Shown one piece after another: positions 6,636 through 10,727 of a stretch of 10,727 nt of DNA. The position numbers and the translations under genes are program-made. Below the pieces are notes generated by a model. It saw only the letters and a list, made by a program, of their open reading frames with translations. It was not told the DNA's origin and made no database searches. This DNA comes from Bacillota bacterium (lineage in GTDB: Bacteria > Bacillota > Clostridia > Peptostreptococcales > Anaerovoracaceae). The stretch covers positions 1 through 10,727 of the forward strand of contig JAEXBK010000147.1 in NCBI GenBank assembly GCA_023394035.1, read 5' to 3'. Each line of letters starts with the position of its first letter. Within the stretch, counting starts at the first letter, position 1.

Positions 6636-7727
6636 TTATTTGTTTGCCTGTTTGAACTCTTCCATGAATTCTATAAGCTTTTCAACGCCTTCCTTAGGCA
6701 TTGCGTTGTATGTGCTTGCCCTCATTCCGCCAAGCGTTCTGTAGCCCTTGAGGTTGATGAGATCTTTTGCCTTTGCTTCTTCTACGAACTTCTTCTCAAG
6801 CTCCTTGTCGCCTATGAAGAAAATTATGTTCATGAGTGAACGGTCTTCTTTGTTTACAGGATTGTTGTAGAAATCGCTCGAATCGATATAGTCATAAAGC
6901 ATATTTGCCTTTTCTACGTCCATTTCGTTCATGACCTTGAGTCCGCCTATCTTTTCGAGATACTTGAAGACTTCGCCTGCCATGTATATAGTGAAGCAAG
7001 GAGGAGTGTTATACATAGAGCCTTTGTCAGCATGAATCTTGTAATCGAGGTAGATCGGAGTTTCAGCAGGAGCATGTCCTATGAGATCTTCTCTGATTAT
7101 TACTATCGTTACACCTGCAGGAGCCACGTTCTTCTGCGCACCTGCATAGATGAGCCCGAACTTCGTAACATCTACTTCTTCGCTGAGTATGCAGCTTGAC
7201 ATATCGGCAACAAGCGGAATATCTCCCGTTTCAGGGATGTACGGATAATGAGAACCGTATATCGTGTTGTTGTAGCAGATATGAACATAGTCTGCGTCAG
7301 GTCTTATGTCTTCCTTGGTGATCTTAGGAATATATGTGTAATTAGATTCTTCGGAGCTTGCTATAACCTTGATGTCGCCGAATTTCTCAGCTTCTTCGGC
7401 AGCCTTCTTTGCCCAGTTGCCTGTAACTACATAATCAGCCTTCTTGGAGTTTCTCAGAAGGTTCATAGGTACCATTGCAAACTGAAGCGTAGCTCCGCCC
7501 TGTATAAAGAGAACCTTATAATTTTCAGGGATATTCATAAGTTTACGCAGGTTTGCTTCCGCATCATCTATTATTTCCTGAAAGTTCGCCGATCTGTGGC
7601 TCATCTCCATTACTGACTGACCACAGCCCTTGTAGTTCAGAAGGTTTGCCTGAGCATCCTCAAGTACAGGGACCGGAAGTACCGACGGACCTGCCGAAAA
7701 ATTAAAGATCCTGCCATAATTAGACAT
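6636..7727 (-). CDS. serC: Phosphoserine aminotransferase
   Basis: This class-V PLP aminotransferase converts 3-phosphohydroxypyruvate and glutamate to phosphoserine, the second step of serine synthesis; relatives also act in pyridoxal phosphate synthesis. At 363 residues it has the usual length. Visible landmarks are F-N-F-S-A-G-P-S at 8-15, M-S-H-R-S at 42-46, G-G-A-T at 77-80, T-G-N-W at 102-105 (cofactor ring contact), D175 in V-A-D-M-S-S, the cofactor lysine K199 in A-G-A-Q-K-N-V-A-P-A-G, and the C-terminal substrate arginine in G-G-M-R-A-S-T-Y-N-A-M-P. A strong AAGGAGG (7736-7742) eight bases upstream fixes the start. It is the first gene of a - strand series and is divergent from serA, its pathway partner. 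Confidence 0.97.
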   Translation of the reverse strand: MSNYGRIFNFSAGPSVLPVPVLEDAQANLLNYKGCGQSVMEMSHRSANFQEIIDDAEANLRKLMNIPENYKVLFIQGGATLQFAMVPMNLLRNSKKADYVVTGNWAKKAAEEAEKFGDIKVIASSEESNYTYIPKITKEDIRPDADYVHICYNNTIYGSHYPYIPETGDIPLVADMSSCILSEEVDVTKFGLIYAGAQKNVAPAGVTIVIIREDLIGHAPAETPIYLDYKIHADKGSMYNTPPCFTIYMAGEVFKYLEKIGGLKVMNEMDVEKANMLYDYIDSSDFYNNPVNKEDRSLMNIIFFIGDKELEKKFVEEAKAKDLINLKGYRTLGGMRASTYNAMPKEGVEKLIEFMEEFKQANK

Positions 7728-7756
7728 AACGATTTCCTCCTTAAAATGTTAAGCTT

Positions 7757-7785
7757 TCTATATTTTTCATATGCTTAGATTGTAA
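7757..7785 (-). promoter_or_regulatory. Sigma-A-type promoter for serC
   Basis: On the - strand TTACAA (7785-7780) and TATAGA (7762-7757) are separated by exactly 17 bases. The predicted transcript would start near 7750, giving a leader of only about 20-25 bases before serC. That leaves no room for a riboswitch or T-box. Confidence 0.6.
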
Positions 7786-7796
7786 CATCGGCATTG

Positions 7797-7825
7797 TTGA
7801 ATGTAAAGATGATATATGGTATAAT
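7797..7825 (+). promoter_or_regulatory. Sigma-A-type promoter for serA
   Basis: TTGAAT (7797-7802), a 17-base spacer and a perfect TATAAT (7820-7825), with an extended -10 TG at 7817-7818. The transcript should start near 7832, about 40 bases before serA. This -35 box and the serC -35 box are only 11 bases apart, so the two promoters are back to back. Confidence 0.75.
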
Positions 7826-7860
7826 CCAATTTAATCGTGTAAAAACAGTTATTATTTCGT

Positions 7861-7867
7861 GAGGTGA
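7861..7867 (+). promoter_or_regulatory. Ribosome binding site fixing the serA start
   Basis: GAGGTGA lies five bases before ATG 7873. An in-frame GTG at 7864 is part of this site and is therefore unlikely to be the start. Confidence 0.7.
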
Positions 7868-7872
7868 CACAA

Positions 7873-9036
7873 ATGTACAAAATTTCAACGCTTAACAAAA
7901 TTTCTCAGGTAGGCCTTGACTGCTTCGGAGAAGATTACTGCATATGTGATTCTTCCGCAGCCGAAACAGAAGCGGCAGGTATTCTTGTTCGCAGCCAGGA
8001 CATGCATGAAATGACATTCGGCAAGGAGCTTCTTGCGATAGCAAGAGCCGGCGCAGGCGTAAACAACATTCCGCTTGACAGATGTGCAGAGAACGGTATT
8101 GTTGTTTTCAACACTCCGGGTGCAAACGCAAACTCGGTAAAGGAGCTTATAATCGGTTCTATGATTATCGCAGTCAGAAACATCGCTCAGGCATTTGCAT
8201 GGACAAACGATCTCATCGCAAATCACGACGGAAGTGATGACATCGCAAAGGCCGTTGAAAAAGGAAAAAGCAAATTTGCCGGCAACGAAATAAAAGGAAA
8301 GACTCTCGGCGTGGTAGGTCTTGGTGCAATCGGCGCTATGGTAGCAAAATCAGCTCTCGATCTCGGAATGAACGTTTGCGGTTACGACCCTTACCTCAGC
8401 GTTCCTGCAGCTCTCAGGCTTGATCCGAAGGTTAAGCTCATAAACAAGCTTGAAGAGCTTCTTCCTCAGTCAGATGTGATCACTCTTCACCTCCCTGCAC
8501 TTGACAGCACAAAAGGAATGATAAATTCAGAAATGCTTTCAAGCTTTAAGGACGGAGCTATTCTTCTCAACTTCTCACGCGACAAGCTCGTCGTAGAAGC
8601 AGACATACTCGCAGCGCTCGAATCAGGAAAGCTTTCAAAGTACGTCACCGACTTTGCTACAGCCGGCATCCTCGGAAAAGCAAACGTAGTATGCACACCG
8701 CATCTCGGAGCTTCTACGGAAGAAGCCGAAGACAACTGTGCGATAATGGCAGCTCACGAAATAATGGATTATATAGAAAGAGGCGAAATCGTCAATTCCG
8801 TAAACTTCCCTATGGTAACGCTTACGGACTCATCAAAGCACCGTGTAGCCATAATAACAAACGGAATCGAGGATCCTGTTAAGTGTGCTGCTTCTGCTTT
8901 AGAAGGTATCACAATCAAGTCGATTGCCGGAGCCGTAAGAAACGGTCACGGATATGTTCTTCTCGGAACAGATGACGAAATCAATCCTGAAGCTGTAACA
9001 GGCGAAGGCATCGTAAGAGTAAGAGTCATTTACTAA
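7873..9036 (+). CDS. serA: D-3-phosphoglycerate dehydrogenase
   Basis: This D-2-hydroxyacid dehydrogenase oxidises 3-phosphoglycerate to 3-phosphohydroxypyruvate with NAD, the first committed step of serine synthesis; SerC, encoded divergently, takes the product. It has 387 residues from ATG 7873. Seen are R-A-G-A-G-V-N-N-I at 58-66, the NAD fold V-V-G-L-G-A-I-G at 147-154 with D172 at the second strand end, the substrate/catalytic arginine R236 in F-S-R-D-K, and the catalytic histidine H277 in T-P-H-L-G-A-S-T. The usual D-V-F-x-x-E-P stretch carrying the catalytic glutamate reads V-T-D-F-A-T-A-G, with no glutamate between 251 and 282. The last 65 or so residues resemble a shortened, divergent ACT domain ending G-I-V-R-V-R-V. 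The pathway role is supported by the neighbour serC, although another hydroxyacid dehydrogenase cannot be wholly excluded. Confidence 0.9.
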   Translation: MYKISTLNKISQVGLDCFGEDYCICDSSAAETEAAGILVRSQDMHEMTFGKELLAIARAGAGVNNIPLDRCAENGIVVFNTPGANANSVKELIIGSMIIAVRNIAQAFAWTNDLIANHDGSDDIAKAVEKGKSKFAGNEIKGKTLGVVGLGAIGAMVAKSALDLGMNVCGYDPYLSVPAALRLDPKVKLINKLEELLPQSDVITLHLPALDSTKGMINSEMLSSFKDGAILLNFSRDKLVVEADILAALESGKLSKYVTDFATAGILGKANVVCTPHLGASTEEAEDNCAIMAAHEIMDYIERGEIVNSVNFPMVTLTDSSKHRVAIITNGIEDPVKCAASALEGITIKSIAGAVRNGHGYVLLGTDDEINPEAVTGEGIVRVRVIY

Positions 9037-9052
9037 AATAGACAAACAAAAT

Positions 9053-9075
9053 GAGCTGTTCAGATTGAACAGCTC
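9053..9075. terminator. Bidirectional Rho-independent terminator between serA and the yihY-like gene
   Basis: A perfect 10-base stem (GAGCTGTTCA / TGAACAGCTC) with a 3-base loop is flanked by A-rich sequence on the left and a T-rich stretch (GTTTCTATTTTTT) on the right. On the - strand the tail reads ATTTTGTTTG. It fills the 43-base gap between the convergent serA and yihY-like stops and should end both transcripts. Confidence 0.9.
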
Positions 9076-9079
9076 GTTT

Positions 9080-9910
9080 CTATTTTTTGTTGTTTATAGG
9101 GCGTGTGTCCATCCACACCTTGTTAAACAATATCCCCATAACGAGTACCATCGACATAAAGTAAAACCAGAACATCAGCACCGCAATACTCGCCATTGAG
9201 CCGTATATCAGGTTGTCATCGACCGCAAGCGTTGTATATGCCGAGTACACTATGGTTACGAGCAGCATTCCTATGCTTGCAAAAATACTTCCGGGTATTA
9301 TATCACGGTATTTTCGCCCCTTAGACTGAAGCACAAAATAGTTAAACGAAACTATAAGAAAATACAGCCCGCCTGCAATAGGCCATCTGAAAAAGGTCCA
9401 CACCTCATCATAGGTTCTGCTTATGAGAAGCTTATCCGCAAGGAATCTTACTACGACCTGCCCGTATACCGCAACTATTATGACCGCAACTACTGCAACT
9501 ACGGTGATCACTATCGTGGCCATCGACCTCATCCTGTCCTTCCAAAAGTTGCCCATGTCGTGACCTCCGGAATATGTGTAGTTGGTCACCCGCATAAGCG
9601 TAAACTGTATCCTCGATGCCGCCCATACGGCCATTATTATGAGGAAAAAATTAGATCCCGCTTCAGGCGTCTTGACATTGAAGATGTAAGTTATGAGCGC
9701 AGTTGCAGGGCTGTCAAGGCTGACCTTCATCCATGCGGTGACGGAATCAAGTGAAAGATTTAGCATTCCGAGAAGCTGTGTCAAAAGTATAAGTGTAGGT
9801 ACGACGGACAGTATGAAAAAGAATGCGACCTGAGCCGAAAGACCCTGATAAAACGGTTTTTGATTTTGTTTCCATGCAAGGCAAAGCATCTCAACAACAC
9901 GTTTTTTCAT
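9080..9910 (-). CDS. YihY/BrkB family inner-membrane protein
   Basis: This is a 276-residue polytopic membrane protein of the YihY/BrkB family (COG1295). The family was once labelled ribonuclease BN or virulence factor, but its biochemical role is unsettled. About six hydrophobic segments are visible (near 26-50, 87-104, 130-155, 175-195, 205-230 and 235-263). Family landmarks are the early A-Q-V-A-F-F-F-I-L-S-V-V-P stretch, the loop R-D-I-I-P-G-S-I-F-A-S-I at about 202-213, and I-Y-G-S-M-A-S-I-A-V-L-M-F-W-F-Y near 235-250 followed by a helix ending in L-F-N. Both ends are basic, consistent with cytoplasmic termini. The start ATG overlaps the rdgB stop by one base (TAATG), so translation is probably coupled. 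The pairing with rdgB does not reveal a function. Confidence 0.9.
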   Translation of the reverse strand: MKKRVVEMLCLAWKQNQKPFYQGLSAQVAFFFILSVVPTLILLTQLLGMLNLSLDSVTAWMKVSLDSPATALITYIFNVKTPEAGSNFFLIIMAVWAASRIQFTLMRVTNYTYSGGHDMGNFWKDRMRSMATIVITVVAVVAVIIVAVYGQVVVRFLADKLLISRTYDEVWTFFRWPIAGGLYFLIVSFNYFVLQSKGRKYRDIIPGSIFASIGMLLVTIVYSAYTTLAVDDNLIYGSMASIAVLMFWFYFMSMVLVMGILFNKVWMDTRPINNKK

Positions 9911-10521
9911 TACCTACAGACCGTACCCTTCCTCTCCTTAAGCATGAGTTCAAGCTCTTCAAGAGCTCTTGCCCGGTGGCTTATCTTGTTCTTTTCTTCC
10001 GATCCCATCTGCGCAAATGTAATCTGATACCCGTCCGGCATGAACAAGGGATCATATCCGAAGCCGTGTTCGCCTATAGGCTCAGCTATAATGCGGCCGG
10101 GACATTCTCCCTTTGCGACGATTTTTTCTCCGTCCGGGAACAAAAGCGTTATCACCGAAACGAATTTTGCTCTTCTGCTGCTGAACGGCACGCCTTCTAA
10201 AAGCGATAGGAGCTTCTCGTTATTCTTGTTGTCGTCCGCATGTTCGCCGGCAAATCTTGCCGAATAAACACCCGGTGCGCCTTCGAGATACTCAACCATA
10301 AGACCCGAATCATCGGCAATCGTAATTTTGCCGCATTCTTTCATTATCGCTTCGGCTTTTTTGAATGAATTTTCTTCAAATGTCTCGCCGTCTTCGCAGA
10401 CCTCAAAAGGAGCTATTCCGGCATCGTCGCGTGAAACAACATTCATGCCGAATTTTTTTGTTATAGCCGCGAGCTCCGCGATTTTGTGCGCATTTCTTGA
10501 TGCAGCAATTATATCAATCAC
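9910..10521 (-). CDS. rdgB: XTP/dITP diphosphatase (non-canonical purine NTP pyrophosphatase, RdgB/HAM1 family)
   Basis: This 203-residue cytoplasmic enzyme hydrolyses deaminated purine nucleotides (ITP, dITP, XTP) to monophosphates and pyrophosphate, keeping them out of DNA and RNA. The family motifs are all present: A-A-S-R-N-A-H-K-I-A-E-L at 6-17 for phosphate binding, E-N-S-F-K-K-A at 50-56, the catalytic D-D-S-G-L at 70-74, A-P-G-V-Y-S-A-R-F-A-G at 82-92, G-F-G-Y-D-P-L-F at 153-160 and S-H-R-A-R-A-L at 181-187. The start is a GTG at 10521 with AAGGAG seven bases upstream and 2 bases after the stop of the preceding gene. It is the middle gene of a tightly packed - strand operon, overlapping the next start. 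Confidence 0.96.
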   Translation of the reverse strand: MIDIIAASRNAHKIAELAAITKKFGMNVVSRDDAGIAPFEVCEDGETFEENSFKKAEAIMKECGKITIADDSGLMVEYLEGAPGVYSARFAGEHADDNKNNEKLLSLLEGVPFSSRRAKFVSVITLLFPDGEKIVAKGECPGRIIAEPIGEHGFGYDPLFMPDGYQITFAQMGSEEKNKISHRARALEELELMLKERKGTVCR

Positions 10522-10523
10522 GT

Positions 10524-10727
10524 CTATCTCCTTATCATATCAGCTGTGATTTCTTCTATGGAATATGCACCGCACATTTCCATGGTATCCTCAAGCTCCG
10601 AGATTATCCTCGAAATAAAGCCGTCAAGGCCTTCCGCACCGCCGGCATACGCCGCATTAACAAAAGGTCTTGCCATCATTACGGCATCAGCACCCATAGC
10701 GATTGCCTTAAATACGTCAGTACCCGT
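10524..10727 (-). CDS. FMN-dependent alpha-hydroxy-acid oxidising protein, C-terminal end (truncated by window)
   Basis: This is the last 67 residues of a cytoplasmic TIM-barrel flavoenzyme; the beginning lies beyond the right edge. The visible part has the FMN-phosphate-binding C-terminal barrel motif G-T-D-V-F-K-A-I-A-M-G-A-D-A-V-M-M-A-R-P, then a small-residue segment and a helix with E-L-E-D-T-M-E-M-C-G, which is typical of the LldD/glycolate-oxidase family. Members oxidise 2-hydroxy acids such as lactate. Type 2 isopentenyl-diphosphate isomerases share this fold and a similar end, so they remain an alternative. The T-M-E-M-C-G-A-Y-S-I-E-E-I ending fits the hydroxy-acid group better. The stop TAG is 2 bases before the rdgB start, so the two are co-transcribed. 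Confidence 0.75.
   Translation of the reverse strand, partial: TGTDVFKAIAMGADAVMMARPFVNAAYAGGAEGLDGFISRIISELEDTMEMCGAYSIEEITADMIRR

Noticed and set aside
7248..7616. 122-codon + strand open frame opposite serC
   Set aside because: It is antisense to a fully conserved serC and is best explained as a by-product of serC codon use.
7864..7872. GTG 7864 as start of serA
   Set aside because: It overlaps the GAGGTGA ribosome site that serves ATG 7873.
7728..7872. Riboswitch or T-box controlling serA or serC
   Set aside because: The predicted leaders are only about 20-40 bases and no extended pairing is visible.
9823..10200. 125-codon + strand open frame opposite yihY and rdgB
   Set aside because: It is antisense to two clear family members, has no ribosome site that stands out and no recognisable protein pattern.
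10524..10727. Type 2 isopentenyl-diphosphate isomerase for the right-edge gene
   Set aside because: It shares the barrel motif, but the ending (T-M-E-M-C-G-A-Y-S-I-E-E-I) fits the LldD/glycolate-oxidase group better. It is kept as an alternative because most of the gene is missing.
1..10727. Mobile element, CRISPR array, phage or defence system
   Set aside because: No transposase, integrase, direct-repeat array, terminal repeats or nuclease/toxin gene sets were seen; the genes are housekeeping or membrane families with short gaps.

Overview
The window looks like chromosomal core DNA of a low-to-mid GC anaerobic Bacillota, most likely class Clostridia. The reasons are the family mix (BMP-type nucleoside importer permeases, a COG2509 flavoprotein, a DUF1292 protein, a DD-carboxypeptidase-like membrane protein), frequent ATA, AGA and AGG codons, AAGGAGG-type ribosome sites and short intergenic gaps. 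I cannot name a genus. The window holds no rRNA, tRNA, CRISPR array, insertion sequence, phage gene or large repeat. No gap between genes exceeds about 150 bases.

Layout. (1) Bases 1-1465 on the + strand hold the end of one ABC-transporter permease and all of a second. These are the two membrane subunits of a nucleoside/BMP-family importer whose other genes lie to the left. A strong hairpin at 1511-1540 separates this operon from the convergent genes. (2) Bases 7727-1561 on the - strand form one long co-directional series: serC, a DD-carboxypeptidase-like gene, uvrC, a DUF1292 gene and a COG2509 FAD oxidoreductase. The first three are tightly packed (gaps of 23 and 3 bases). The last two follow gaps of about 70 bases, and a hairpin stands before the oxidoreductase. 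(3) serA is on the + strand at 7873-9036, divergent from serC. The two share a 145-base intergenic region with good back-to-back promoters. SerA makes 3-phosphohydroxypyruvate and SerC aminates it to phosphoserine, so this is the core of serine biosynthesis. (4) Bases 10727-9080 on the - strand hold a second operon convergent with serA: the end of an FMN-dependent alpha-hydroxy-acid oxidising enzyme, rdgB (house-cleaning of deaminated purine nucleotides) and a YihY/BrkB membrane protein. The junctions are a 2-base gap and a one-base TAATG overlap. A bidirectional terminator at 9053-9075 ends both serA and this operon.

The most notable item is the gene at 5215-6612. It has the full architecture of a D-Ala-D-Ala carboxypeptidase (signal peptide, peptidase fold, C-terminal beta domain, membrane anchor), but all three catalytic motifs are altered: SxxK reads G-I-A-K, SxN reads A-G-N and KTG reads K-A-A. 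It is intact and placed between serC and uvrC, so it looks like a maintained pseudoenzyme rather than a decaying gene. Smaller points are a SerA without the usual catalytic glutamate and with a divergent C-terminal regulatory domain, and a terminator-like hairpin inside the start of uvrC. Apart from these the region is ordinary, and I see no evidence of an undescribed multi-gene system.
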